From DAOPZC01 sp035353175 (GTDB lineage Bacteria; Verrucomicrobiota; Kiritimatiellia; RFP12; UBA1067), in contig DAOPZC010000027.1 of assembly GCA_035353175.1 (NCBI GenBank), forward strand, positions 1 to 56,418: a stretch of 56,418 nt of DNA. The letters run 5' to 3'. Below are positions 38,477-47,653 of this stretch, one piece after another. The notes under the pieces are model-generated. The model saw nothing but the letters and a program-made list of their open reading frames with translations. It made no database searches and had not been told where the DNA came from. How positions within the stretch are numbered: position 1 is the first letter of the stretch; the number at the start of each line of letters is the position of its first letter. The position numbers were made by a program, and so were the translations under genes.

Positions 38477-38506
38477 ATGATACGTTTTCCACTGCCGTAC
38501 GGGCAA
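38477..38506 (-). promoter_or_regulatory. Predicted ftsH promoter, possibly leaderless
   Basis: On the minus strand, TTGCCC (38506-38501) and TATCAT (38482-38477) are 18 bp apart. Nine bases separate the -10 from the ATG at 38467. Confidence 0.4.
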
Positions 38507-38617
38507 TGCGAAAATCGCCTTTTATCGGGCCGTTGAGGAGTGAGGATAGCACGTGAGCGGGACATAAACCAGCCTCATGCGTTTCCGCCCGAAAAGCGCC
38601 CGCCCGGCGGACGACGT

Positions 38618-38647
38618 TTGACAGACCAGTCCGTGCATTGCTATCCT
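38618..38647 (+). promoter_or_regulatory. Predicted sigma-70 promoter of esterase gene
   Basis: A consensus TTGACA at 38618-38623 is followed after 18 bp by TATCCT at 38642-38647. The leader to the ATG at 38714 is about 60 nt and carries GAAGGA. Confidence 0.55.
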
Positions 38648-38713
38648 ACACCCCATTCGGGCGCTGCCCTGCATGTGGGCAGGGAAAGAAGTCCAATGTT
38701 GAAGGATCCTCCC

Positions 38714-39484
38714 ATGAAACAAATGATCGCGGCGGCCGTCATTTCCGGTTCACTGACCGCAGCCCTCTGTGCGCAAACGGTCCAGGAACTAACTACGCCC
38801 GCAGTGTTTACGACCCCCGCCAACGAAACGCTCCTCTACCGGCTTTACCTGCCGAAAAACATTCCCGCGGACAAAAAGCTGCCCCTCGTGCTCTTTCTTC
38901 ACGGTGCCGGCGAACGGGGCACCAACAACGTCAGCCAGCTTGTCCACGGCGTTCTGCCCCTGATCCGTTACGGCGCGGCCTCAAACGATCCCGCCATTCT
39001 GCTGGTGCCGCAGTGCCCCGCGAAAATGCAGTGGGTCGACGTGCCGTGGAGCGCGCCCCGCCACACCATGCCGGAGCGGCCGTCCCTCCCCATGCGGCTC
39101 GCGCTGGCGCTGGTGCGCGAAAAAATAGCCGCGCTGCCTGTTGACCCGTCCCGGATTTATGTGACGGGCATATCCATGGGCGGCTATGGCACGTGGGATG
39201 CGATCCAGCGCGAACCCGCGCTTTTCGCAGCGGCCCTGCCGATCTGCGGCGGAGGCGACACCGCCTGCGCGCCGGCCATCAACAGGATCCCCATCTGGGC
39301 GTTCCACGGCGATAAGGACGGTGCGGTCCCGGTCAGCCGCGCACGCGATATGGTCCACGCGCTCGAGGCCTGCGGTGGCAAGATCCAATACCGCGAATAC
39401 CCCGGTGCAGGACATGACGTCTGGACCCGCACATACAACGACAACGCTGTTCTCGCCTGGTTCTTTTCCCAACGGCGCCCCTAG
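38714..39484 (+). CDS. Secreted alpha/beta-hydrolase (esterase/polyhydroxybutyrate depolymerase-like)
   Basis: The protein has 256 residues from an ATG with GAAGGA 8 nt upstream. A signal peptide (MIAAAVISGSLTAALCAQ) precedes the hydrolase fold. The oxyanion segment LPLVLFLHGAGERGTNN, nucleophile Ser154 in YVTGISMGGYGTWDA, and catalytic His in YPGAGHDVWTRTY are present; the acid is likely in WAFHGDKDGAVPV. Relatives include feruloyl and acetyl esterases and depolymerases. Near the glycan enzymes it may remove ester groups from polysaccharides, which is inference. It stands alone between ftsH (divergent) and gltA. Confidence 0.88.
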   Translation: MKQMIAAAVISGSLTAALCAQTVQELTTPAVFTTPANETLLYRLYLPKNIPADKKLPLVLFLHGAGERGTNNVSQLVHGVLPLIRYGAASNDPAILLVPQCPAKMQWVDVPWSAPRHTMPERPSLPMRLALALVREKIAALPVDPSRIYVTGISMGGYGTWDAIQREPALFAAALPICGGGDTACAPAINRIPIWAFHGDKDGAVPVSRARDMVHALEACGGKIQYREYPGAGHDVWTRTYNDNAVLAWFFSQRRP

Positions 39485-39540
39485 GATAATTCGAAATCAT
39501 CCCGCTTTCATACCGCACATCCCGACACACAAAGGAACAC

Positions 39541-40854
39541 ATGCCTAAAACCGAAGTGGCCACCTTGACGCTACGTGATCAAACGCTCGACCTTCCCCTC
39601 GTCACGGGTTCAGAAAACGAAGTCGGGGTCGACATCTCTTCGCTGCGCAAAAAAACGGGCGCCATCACCCTCGATTACGGCTATATCAACACCGGGTCAT
39701 GCGAAAGCGCCATCACCTACCTGGACGGCGAAAAAGGGATTTTGCGTTACCGCGGCTATCCGGTCGAAGACCTGGCCGCCAACTCCCGTTTCGTGGAAGT
39801 CGCCTTCCTGCTGATCAACGGCCACATGCCGGACCCGCAGGAGCGCGTGAAATGGTCCGGCCTGCTGAACCAGCACTCCATGATCCACGAGGACATGCGC
39901 CATTTCTTTTACCGTTTTCCGGACCGCGCCCACCCCATGGCCATCCTGTCGGCGATGGTTGTGTCCCTCTCAACGTTCTACCCCGAACTTTCACAGCACC
40001 GCCCCGACGAGCCGGAGGAGCAGATCAACATCGCGGCCACGCGCCTGATGAGCAAACTGCGCACGATCGCAGCTTTCTCCTACAAGAAATCGATCGGCGA
40101 ACCGTTCGTCTATCCGCGCCACGACCTCAAATACTGCGCTAATTTCCTGAACATGATGTTCAGCTCTCCCGTCTGCCCCTACGAGATCAAACCGGAGGTG
40201 GTCAAGGCCCTGAACATCCTGCTCATCCTGCACGCGGACCATGAACAGAACTGCTCCACCGCCGCAGTCCGCTTGGTCGGCAGCGCGCGCGTCAACCTCT
40301 ACGCTTCGGTAGCGGCCGGCGTCTGCGCCCTCTGGGGGCCGCTGCACGGCGGCGCCAACCAGATGGTGATCGACATGCTCGAAGATATCCGCGACAGCGG
40401 CAAAAGCGTTCGGGACTACGTGGAATCGATCAAGTCTTCGAAAGGCCGCGAACTGCTTTACGGCTTCGGGCACCGCGTCTATAAGACTTACGACCCGCGC
40501 GCGAAAATCATCAAAACCTGCTGCGACAATCTGCTCAAGGTTATGAAAGTCAACGATCCGCTGCTGGAGATCGCCCTGCAGCTTGAGGAAATCGGGCTGC
40601 ACGACGACTATTTCCTCTCGCGCAACCTCTATCCGAACGTGGACTTCTACAGCGGCATCATCTACCGTGCCATCGGCATCCCCAAGGAGATGTTCACGGT
40701 GATGTTCGCCCTCGGACGTCTGCCGGGCTGGATCGCGCACTGGAAAGAGGCCCGCGAAGATCCCCGCTTCAAACTCCAGCGTCCGCGGCAGATCTATGTC
40801 GGCCCCAACATGCGCCATCTGCGGGATGAGGACAAGACCAGCGCGATCTCGTAG
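39541..40854 (+). CDS. gltA: Citrate synthase
   Basis: The 437-residue enzyme condenses oxaloacetate and acetyl-CoA. It is a type II bacterial form with an N-terminal beta domain (ITLDYGYINTGSCESAITYL). Catalytic blocks are LILHADHEQNCSTAAVRLVG, ALWGPLHGGANQMVIDML and GFGHRVYKTYDPRA, together supplying the two histidines, the arginine and the region before the catalytic aspartate (GIPKEMFTVMFALGRLPGWIAHW). AAAGGAA precedes the ATG. It converges on a TIM-barrel gene 21 bp later and is the only TCA-cycle gene in the window. Confidence 0.98.
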   Translation: MPKTEVATLTLRDQTLDLPLVTGSENEVGVDISSLRKKTGAITLDYGYINTGSCESAITYLDGEKGILRYRGYPVEDLAANSRFVEVAFLLINGHMPDPQERVKWSGLLNQHSMIHEDMRHFFYRFPDRAHPMAILSAMVVSLSTFYPELSQHRPDEPEEQINIAATRLMSKLRTIAAFSYKKSIGEPFVYPRHDLKYCANFLNMMFSSPVCPYEIKPEVVKALNILLILHADHEQNCSTAAVRLVGSARVNLYASVAAGVCALWGPLHGGANQMVIDMLEDIRDSGKSVRDYVESIKSSKGRELLYGFGHRVYKTYDPRAKIIKTCCDNLLKVMKVNDPLLEIALQLEEIGLHDDYFLSRNLYPNVDFYSGIIYRAIGIPKEMFTVMFALGRLPGWIAHWKEAREDPRFKLQRPRQIYVGPNMRHLRDEDKTSAIS

Positions 40855-40875
40855 CCGGTCTTGCCCTGATCTTTT

Positions 40876-41718
40876 TCACAGCGCCGTGACGTAGTCCAGG
40901 CATTTCTTGGCCGACTCGAATGCGTGCTCGGGGTCGCTCTCGTGCTCAATGATATAGCAGGTCGTCCCGCCGACCTGCTCGCAGAGCGCGAAGGCGCGTT
41001 TGAAATCCACCGTGCCCTGGCCGAAAACCGCACCGTGCGGACCGCCGTGCTCTTTCAAGTGGACGCTGAGAGACCGTCCCGGATAACGCTCGATCAGCTT
41101 GTAGGGATCACCCCCGCCGCCGAGACAGTTTCCGAGGTCGATTTGGTGCACGAACGCCTTCGGCGTGTGGTCGAAAAGAACCTCCCACGCCGTGAGTTCG
41201 CCGTCGATTTTTTTGAAGTCGCCGCCATGCGCGTGGTAGCCCACGTGCAGACCCGCAGCCTGCGCGGTTTCGCTCGCGCGCGTCATGATCTCCGCGATCT
41301 TGAGGCAGTTGTCCTTCGCCTCCATCTGCTTGGGGTCGATCCACGGCACGATGATGTAGGGGCATCCGATCGTTTTGTGGAAGTCGATCGTCTTCTGGAT
41401 CTGATCCGGCTGCACCAGATTGTAGGCGGTGTGCGTGCCGAACACCTTGAGCCCTGCGTCGTCGAGCAGCTTGCGCAACTCGGCCGGCTTATCGCCGTAC
41501 GGCCCGTAACCCGCGAACTCCACGCCGGAGAAGCCGAGCTCGGCCGCTTTCTTTATGATGCCCGCGAAATCTTTCGCGCCCTGCTTACGGAACGAATACA
41601 GCTGAATTCCGACGGGAATCCTCTTCGCCCCCGCCGCCGCACCGGCATTGAGCCGCACCGTCGCCAGACCCGCACACGCGAATCCCATACCCCTCAAAAA
41701 ACAACGCCTTGTCTGCAT
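40876..41718 (-). CDS. Tat-exported sugar phosphate isomerase/epimerase-like TIM barrel (second copy)
   Basis: The 280-residue protein has a clear twin-arginine signal (TRRCFLRGMGF and a hydrophobic stretch). The TIM barrel shows IPVGIQLYSFR, LGFSGVEFAGYGPY, LHVGYHAHGGDF, HQIDLGNCLGGG and CYIIEHES. Unlike the copy at 2275 it keeps the ID-x-GN and YHAHG metal-type residues expected for this family. It lies directly after a Gfo/Idh/MocA gene in the same strand (112 bp gap), repeating the pairing of region 1. Likely role is conversion of an oxidised sugar outside the cytoplasm. Confidence 0.88.
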   Translation of the reverse strand: MQTRRCFLRGMGFACAGLATVRLNAGAAAGAKRIPVGIQLYSFRKQGAKDFAGIIKKAAELGFSGVEFAGYGPYGDKPAELRKLLDDAGLKVFGTHTAYNLVQPDQIQKTIDFHKTIGCPYIIVPWIDPKQMEAKDNCLKIAEIMTRASETAQAAGLHVGYHAHGGDFKKIDGELTAWEVLFDHTPKAFVHQIDLGNCLGGGGDPYKLIERYPGRSLSVHLKEHGGPHGAVFGQGTVDFKRAFALCEQVGGTTCYIIEHESDPEHAFESAKKCLDYVTAL

Positions 41719-41830
41719 ACGCTTCCTTTCCCTGTCCTCATTTACGCGTTATCACCACGTTCTTACCCCTACGAAGCGCATGCGGCCGTGCGGAGAACCC
41801 GTCCGCATCGCCCGCATGCCAGCGAAGCCA

Positions 41831-43195
41831 TTACCCGATCTCCCAGCCGTCGCGAACATACGGCTTGATCAGTTTGTTCGCCTCCGAGCTGTTGGAGAAC
41901 CGGCCGTCTGACGCATCCCACTTCAGCTCTCCGGGAACCTGTTGGGAGACGCACCCCAGCAGCACAGCCTCCGTCAGCGGGATCGAATGGTCGATGTGCG
42001 AGAACGGCTTGGCTCCGCCCCGGATCGCCTCCGCGAACTCCCAGTGGTGATTCTTCACGCGCGGCAACGTGACGGGGATGTCCTTGGTCGCATCATGCTG
42101 CGCAAAACCGCGGAATTTGGCTTCGCCCTTCATGCAGATCGCCCCGTTCATGTACATGCCCTTGTCGCCGATGATCAGCACGCCGCCAAGGGGAATGCCG
42201 CCCCACGTCGCGGCCGCCTGAGGACACACGTCATCGGCCGGCTTGGTCTTGCCATCGTACCAGTAGATCGTCACAGGCTTCTGCTGGCGTCCCGAGCGGA
42301 CGGCCAGTTTGACCGTGGTCGCTGCCGGATAGGTCTCCTTGAACTTTTCGGTCGTCTTGACGGTTTCGGCGGTGAGAACCTCACCCAGTTGCAAGGCGCG
42401 GAAGAAAAAGCTCATGCTGTGACAGGCGATATCGCCCATCGCCCCCGTGCCGAAATCGAACCAGCCGCGCCATTTGAACGCGTGGTAAACGTCTTTTTTA
42501 TACGGACGCTCGGGCGCGATGCCGAGCCAGCAGTTCCATTCCAGCGTCTCGGGTACGGGGTCGCACCCCTCGGGCCGGTTCAACCCCTGCGGCCAAATCG
42601 GCCGGTCGGTCGAGACATGGATCGACGAGATCTCGCCCAGCACACCCGACTGGACGATCTCGATGTTCCGCCGTTGCGCGTCCGTGCCGTTGCCGTTATT
42701 GCCCATCTGCGTCATGACGCCGCAGGCTTTGGCGACAGCCTCGAATCGGCGGGCCTCCCACAAGGTCCGGACGAGCGGCTTCTCGACATAAACGTGACAC
42801 CCCTGCTTCATGGCCGCGATCGCCGCCGTGGCGTGCATATGATCCGGGGTGGAGACCACGACCGCGTCAAGGTCCTTCTCTTTAGCCAGCATCTCGCGGA
42901 AATCCTGATACTTCCGCGCGTCCGGGCAACGCTCCTTCACAACGCCCGCGGAATGATCGAGCCTGCCCCGGTCCACGTCGCACAGCGCAACGACCTGTTC
43001 CCCGAGATCGTAGAACTCCTTGAGGTTCGCCCCGCCGCGGCCGCCGGACCCGATGAAGGCCATGTTCAGTTTATCGCCCGTCTTGCGGAACCGCGTTTCC
43101 TTCGCGATGGAAACACTGGAACACCCCGTCAACGACAACGCACCTGCCGCCACCGCACCGGTGCGCAGAAAGTCACGCCGCGAAAAATCTCTCAT
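41831..43195 (-). CDS. Tat-exported Gfo/Idh/MocA-family dehydrogenase (second copy), lipoprotein-like
   Basis: The protein has about 454 residues from an ATG at 43195 that follows GGGGGA by 5 nt; an upstream ATG at 43219 has no such site. The leader SRRDFLRTGAVAAGALSLTGC combines a perfect Tat motif with a lipobox cysteine, so the enzyme is probably a membrane-anchored exported lipoprotein. The NAD fold (LNMAFIGSGGRGGANLKEF), EKPLVRTLWEARRF and the substrate-domain block DFGTGAMGDIACHSM are intact. It resembles the enzyme at 5562 throughout. It pairs with the downstream TIM barrel and diverges from an aldo/keto reductase gene. Confidence 0.94.
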   Translation of the reverse strand: MRDFSRRDFLRTGAVAAGALSLTGCSSVSIAKETRFRKTGDKLNMAFIGSGGRGGANLKEFYDLGEQVVALCDVDRGRLDHSAGVVKERCPDARKYQDFREMLAKEKDLDAVVVSTPDHMHATAAIAAMKQGCHVYVEKPLVRTLWEARRFEAVAKACGVMTQMGNNGNGTDAQRRNIEIVQSGVLGEISSIHVSTDRPIWPQGLNRPEGCDPVPETLEWNCWLGIAPERPYKKDVYHAFKWRGWFDFGTGAMGDIACHSMSFFFRALQLGEVLTAETVKTTEKFKETYPAATTVKLAVRSGRQQKPVTIYWYDGKTKPADDVCPQAAATWGGIPLGGVLIIGDKGMYMNGAICMKGEAKFRGFAQHDATKDIPVTLPRVKNHHWEFAEAIRGGAKPFSHIDHSIPLTEAVLLGCVSQQVPGELKWDASDGRFSNSSEANKLIKPYVRDGWEIG

Positions 43196-43275
43196 CTTAT
43201 CCCCCGTTTGATTTGACATCCGGTTTTATGAGCCCCCGCCGCGAACAACGGCCGACTGCCGCTGTCCTCCAATCA

Positions 43276-43318
43276 ATACAATAAGTAAATTGTATACTAC
43301 TCATCGCCTCGCGAACAA
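43276..43318 (-). promoter_or_regulatory. Predicted promoter of second Gfo/Idh/MocA gene with overlapping inverted repeat
   Basis: On the minus strand TTGTTC (43318-43313) and TACAAT (43294-43289) are spaced 18 bp apart. A perfect 7-bp inverted repeat, ATACAAT (43276-43282) and ATTGTAT (43289-43295) around AAGTAA, covers the -10, as expected for a repressor operator. The 5' leader to the ATG at 43195 is about 90 nt. The remaining gap to the aldo/keto reductase gene shows no further clear element. Confidence 0.5.
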
Positions 43319-43464
43319 GCGCGTAGTGCTGATCGGAGCTGAGCCGCGAAGTCCCACAGTTGCGCGCCCGAAGAATCCGTGCTTTCATTTCAATGCTGGA
43401 TATGGCATGTTTTACATCGTTGTAACGTATAGGTTCTTGAATTTTTCGTTTGGGAGAACATGGG

Positions 43465-44457
43465 ATGAAATACCGGAAACTGGGGACTTCGGATTTGGAT
43501 GTTTCGGCCGTTGCGCTGGGGACCTGGGCGATCGGCGGCGGGCCGTGGTGGGGCGAATCGGACGACACCGAATCCATCCGCGCGATTCAGGCTTCGGTCG
43601 ACGCAGGCGTGAACCTCATCGACACCGCGCCGGTCTACGGCTTCGGCCACAGCGAAGAGATTGTGGGGAAAGCCATCCGCGGCCGCCGCGACAAGGTCGT
43701 TCTGGCGACAAAATGCGGTCTCTGGTGGAACGATGCCACGGGGGCATTCCACTTCGAGCAGAACGGACGCACGGTCCGCCGCAGCCTCGAACCGCGGACA
43801 ATCCGCACCGAGGTCGAAGACAGCCTGCGCCGTCTGGGCACCGACCGAATCGACCTTCTGCAAACGCACGCGCAGGCGCTGGAGCCCTTCAAGACGTCCA
43901 TCGCCGACACCATGGCCTGCCTGATGGCGCTACGCCAGGAAGGCAAAATACGCGCGATCGGCGTCTCCAACTGCACCCCCGCCCAGATGGACGAGTACCG
44001 CAGCGCGGGGGTGCTGGTCAGCAATCAGCCCCGCTACAGCATCCTTGACCGAACGATCGAGAATGCGCTGCTTCCCTACTGCCGTCTGCACGATATCGCG
44101 GTCCTCGCCTACTCGCCGCTCGAGCAGGGCCTCCTGACCGGCAAGATCGGCATGGACACGGCGTTTGCACCGGAGTCTTTCCGCAACAACATCCCGTGGT
44201 TCACGCCCGACAAGCGCCGCAAGGTCCTGGACATGCTCGCAGGGTGGGAACCCCTGACGCGCAAATACTTCTGCACGCTCTCGCAGTTGGTGATCGCCTG
44301 GACCGTCGCGCAGCCGGGGGTGTCCGTCGCGCTTTGCGGCGCACGTAAGGTCTCCAACGCTGTTGAAAACGCGGCGGCCGGCGCCATTGAACTCGAGCCG
44401 GACGACATCGCCCTCATGCGGCAAAACGCGGAAGCGATCGCCCCGCTGCACGCCTAA
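43465..44457 (+). CDS. Aldo/keto reductase
   Basis: The protein has 330 residues from an ATG with GGGAG 8 nt upstream. This NADPH-dependent TIM barrel begins with the family strand MKYRKLGTSDLDVSAVALG. The catalytic Asp and Tyr lie in LIDTAPVYGFGHSEEIVGKA, the Lys in VVLATKCGLWW, and the His in RIDLLQTHAQAL. The C-terminal cofactor loop (VSVALCGARKVSNAVENAA) is typical. It is probably cytoplasmic and may reduce a keto or aldehyde sugar made by the exported dehydrogenases. It is 40 bp upstream of the large fusion gene and probably co-transcribed with it. Confidence 0.94.
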   Translation: MKYRKLGTSDLDVSAVALGTWAIGGGPWWGESDDTESIRAIQASVDAGVNLIDTAPVYGFGHSEEIVGKAIRGRRDKVVLATKCGLWWNDATGAFHFEQNGRTVRRSLEPRTIRTEVEDSLRRLGTDRIDLLQTHAQALEPFKTSIADTMACLMALRQEGKIRAIGVSNCTPAQMDEYRSAGVLVSNQPRYSILDRTIENALLPYCRLHDIAVLAYSPLEQGLLTGKIGMDTAFAPESFRNNIPWFTPDKRRKVLDMLAGWEPLTRKYFCTLSQLVIAWTVAQPGVSVALCGARKVSNAVENAAAGAIELEPDDIALMRQNAEAIAPLHA

Positions 44458-44497
44458 ACCGGCTGATTGACGAACCTTACTGGGGAACATCTTGAAA

Positions 44498-47400
44498 ATG
44501 AAATTCGTTTTGTTGGTCTTGTCTGCCGCCCTTGCCTTCTGCGCGACGGCGCAAGAGCACGCCGACCTGCGACGGCAGCTTGCGCTGCTCCAGCCCGAAG
44601 CCGTCCGGCTCGCGCTGGACGACATGGCCGCGCGGTGGCCGCACGCATGCGGCGCAACCGATCGCTCGTGGTGCGCCACATTGGGCGAGCGGCGCGACGC
44701 GCTGCTGAAACGGTTGGACGGCGGCGATATCCCCGCCGAAACCGAAGCCCGGTCGCTGCTCATGCAGGTCCGCGCCGCCCTGCTCGACAACCCGCTGCTG
44801 GACATGGATAAGCTACTCGTCGTGCGCAGGGGAGGCAACAACCTCGCTCTGCCGCAGAACTGGCAACAGCAGCGCGACGTCAACCGGAAGGGGCTGACGA
44901 ACGAGATCGCGGTCATGACCGGCTTGCGCGGCAAACCGATGCTCAAGCCTCTCCACATCGCCGCCCCCGGAACCTATGTCGGCGACCTGCAGCTCCACTG
45001 GGACGCGCGCCGCCTGATGTTCACCGGCGAAAACGACAAGCATCTCCACCGCGTCTTCGAGCTTGACCTCAATGCGCCGGAACGCGTCACAGCGTTCCCC
45101 TTCATTCCCGACGACGACGTGGACAACTATGCGGGGTGCTGGCTGGCGGATGACTCCGTCATCTTCCTCTCGAACGCCACGTTCATCGGCGTGCCCTGCG
45201 TCGTCGGCTCCTCATACGTCGCCGCACTTTACCGCTGGTATCCGTCCGACGGCCGCATCCGCCGCCTGACGTTTGACCAAGACCATAACTGGTATCCGAG
45301 CCAGATGCAGGACGGACGCATCATGTACCTGCGCTGGGAATACAGCGGCATCGTGCATTACGTTTCGAGGCTCCTCTTCGCGATGAACCCCGACGGCACA
45401 GGACAGCGAGAGCTCTACGGCAGCAACTGCTATTGGCCGAACGCAATGTTCTACGCGCGTCCCGTGCCCGACTCCCCGCACCGCTTCACCGCCGTCGTAT
45501 CGGGACATCACGGCGTACCGCGGATGGGCGAACTGGTGCTTTTCGACCCTTCCCTCGGACGCAAAGAGACGCAGGGCGTCGTCCAGCGCATCCCCGGCCG
45601 CGGCGAGAAGGTCATGCCAATCGTCAAAGACAATCTCGTCGACGATTCTTGGCCCAAGTTCCTGCACCCCTGGCCCCTCGTCGGCGGATATGTTCTGACG
45701 GCCTGCAAGCCCGCGCCCGACGCCCTGTGGGGACTCTACCTGGCCGACACGTTCGACAACCTCACGCTGATTTACGAAGAGCCGGGGCAGGCGATCTTTG
45801 AGCCCGTGCCCGTCCAGCCGAAGCCGCGCCCGGTGCTGTTGCAAGACCACGTGAAAGAAGGTGAAACGAAAGGGCGAGTCAAAATCACCGATATTTACCA
45901 GGGCCCCGGCCTCGCGGGTGTGCCGCGCGGCGCGGTCAAGCGCCTAAGGCTTCTCACTTACTCCTTCGCCTACCGCGGCATGGGCTCGGAAACCGACCGC
46001 GTGGGTTTCGACGGGCCGTGGGATGTGGTGCGCATCATGGGCACGGTGCCCGTCGAAGCCGACGGGTCAGCCTATTTCGAGATTCCCGCCAATACCCCCG
46101 TCTCGCTCCAGCCGCTCGACGCGCAAGGCCGCGCCCTGCAGCTGATGCGGAGCTGGCTCACCGTCATGCCCGGCGAACTGCAGTCCTGCTCGGGCTGCCA
46201 CGAACCCCAGAACAGCGGCGCTGGACCGCTGGCCCGCGTCCGCGCGATGGAACGCGAGCCCTCGACAGTCACGCCGTGGTACGGCCCGGAGCGCGGAATC
46301 TCCTTCAACCGCGAAGTCCAGCCCGTCCTCGACCGCTACTGCATCCGCTGCCACAACGGCACGACAGGCCGCCCGGATTTCCGGCTTCTGCCCGGCGTAT
46401 CGATCAAGACGAAAGAGGTCTACTACATCAATGCGAACAACCTCTTCCCGCCGGCCTACCTCGCGCTCTGCGCCCACATCCGCAGCCAGACGCAGGAAGG
46501 CGACAACAATCTCCAGCCGCCATGCAACTTCCATGTCTCCACCACGGAACTGTTCCAGATTCTGGAGGCGGGACACCACGGCGTCCGGCTCGATGCGGAA
46601 TCGTGGGACCGGCTGACAACGTGGATCGACATGAACCGACCCAATCACGGGAACTGGTCGGAAAACGTCGGCGGAGCCCGGATGGGGAATCTCGCCGCGC
46701 GACGCCGCGAGATGCAGCAGCGCTACGCGAAACTCAACGAGGATCACGAGGCCACCTACGGCATGGCCGGGCTCGCCGCCCCGGCGCTGCCCCCCGCCGA
46801 AGAGCAGGCAAAGGCGAAGCCCGAACCGTCCGTCGCCGGCTGGCCGTTCGACGCCACATCCGCGCGGGCCAAGCAGCATGCGCTCGGCGACGTCCAGCGC
46901 ACGCTCGATCTCGGCGGCCTCACGCTGACGCTCGTCCGCATCCCCGCGGGAACGTTCGCCACAGCCGACGGCCGCACCGTAGAGATCAAAAAACCATTCT
47001 GGATGAGTGCTGACGAGATCACCAATGAACAGTACGCGCGCTTCGACCCTTCGCACGACAGCTTCATGGAACGCGGCGAGTACATGCAGTTCACGCCCGA
47101 AGAGCGCGGCTATCCGCTCAACACGCCCACGCAGCCGGTTTGCCGCGTAGCGTTCGAGTCTGCACAGGCCTTCTGCCGATTCGCGGAAAAAGCCGCCGGA
47201 GCACGCGTACGGCTGCCGAGCGGCGACGAATGGGAGTGGGCCGCGCGCGCAGGGGTGGCCACGCCGCTCGCCTACGGCGATATCGCGACCGATTTCTCGA
47301 CCTTTGCCAATCTGGCGGATGCCGTGTTCCGCAAGATGGAGCGGCTGCGCGCGAACATGCCCGGCGCGGCGATACCCGCCTGGCGCCCCGCGGTCACGAA

Positions 47401-47644
47401 CTGTTCCGACGGCTTCCGCGTCTCATCCCCCGTGGGCACGTTCGCCCCCAACGCCTGGGGGCTGCACGATGTCCACGGCAATGTGTGGGAGTGGACGAGC
47501 GACCGCCTGCCGGACGGCCGCGTCACGGCGCGCGGCGGCTCGTGGTGGAAACGCCCACAATATGCCACCTTCGCGGCACGCGTCCCGTACGAGCCCTGGC
47601 AAAAGGTCTACGACGTCGGGTTCCGCGTGCTCGTGGAAGACTGA
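44498..47644 (+). CDS. Secreted propeller / di-haem cytochrome c / FGE-fold fusion protein
   Basis: The protein has about 1048 residues, with a TTG two codons earlier as alternative start. After a signal peptide (LLVLSAALAFCATA) come four parts: a helical region to about residue 130; a hydrazine-synthase-alpha-like beta-propeller to about 540 (LQLHWDARRLMFTGENDKHL, DHNWYPSQMQDGRIMYLRWE); a cytochrome c segment with two haem motifs, CSGCH (564-568) and CIRCH (615-619), the second in a planctomycete-type context (FNREVQPVLDRYCIRCHNG); and a C-terminal FGE-sulfatase fold (RLPSGDEWEWAARAG, NVWEWTSD, RGGSWW). The FGE part lacks the catalytic cysteine pair, so it is not expected to make formylglycine. 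Electron transfer on an unknown substrate is likely. Confidence 0.85.
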   Translation: MKFVLLVLSAALAFCATAQEHADLRRQLALLQPEAVRLALDDMAARWPHACGATDRSWCATLGERRDALLKRLDGGDIPAETEARSLLMQVRAALLDNPLLDMDKLLVVRRGGNNLALPQNWQQQRDVNRKGLTNEIAVMTGLRGKPMLKPLHIAAPGTYVGDLQLHWDARRLMFTGENDKHLHRVFELDLNAPERVTAFPFIPDDDVDNYAGCWLADDSVIFLSNATFIGVPCVVGSSYVAALYRWYPSDGRIRRLTFDQDHNWYPSQMQDGRIMYLRWEYSGIVHYVSRLLFAMNPDGTGQRELYGSNCYWPNAMFYARPVPDSPHRFTAVVSGHHGVPRMGELVLFDPSLGRKETQGVVQRIPGRGEKVMPIVKDNLVDDSWPKFLHPWPLVGGYVLTACKPAPDALWGLYLADTFDNLTLIYEEPGQAIFEPVPVQPKPRPVLLQDHVKEGETKGRVKITDIYQGPGLAGVPRGAVKRLRLLTYSFAYRGMGSETDRVGFDGPWDVVRIMGTVPVEADGSAYFEIPANTPVSLQPLDAQGRALQLMRSWLTVMPGELQSCSGCHEPQNSGAGPLARVRAMEREPSTVTPWYGPERGISFNREVQPVLDRYCIRCHNGTTGRPDFRLLPGVSIKTKEVYYINANNLFPPAYLALCAHIRSQTQEGDNNLQPPCNFHVSTTELFQILEAGHHGVRLDAESWDRLTTWIDMNRPNHGNWSENVGGARMGNLAARRREMQQRYAKLNEDHEATYGMAGLAAPALPPAEEQAKAKPEPSVAGWPFDATSARAKQHALGDVQRTLDLGGLTLTLVRIPAGTFATADGRTVEIKKPFWMSADEITNEQYARFDPSHDSFMERGEYMQFTPEERGYPLNTPTQPVCRVAFESAQAFCRFAEKAAGARVRLPSGDEWEWAARAGVATPLAYGDIATDFSTFANLADAVFRKMERLRANMPGAAIPAWRPAVTNCSDGFRVSSPVGTFAPNAWGLHDVHGNVWEWTSDRLPDGRVTARGGSWWKRPQYATFAARVPYEPWQKVYDVGFRVLVED

Positions 47645-47653
47645 GGCGCCGCA

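Noticed and set aside
46900..47644. Active formylglycine-generating enzyme in the fusion
   Set aside because: The FGE fold is present but the catalytic cysteines near the RGGSW block are missing and no sulfatase gene is in the window.
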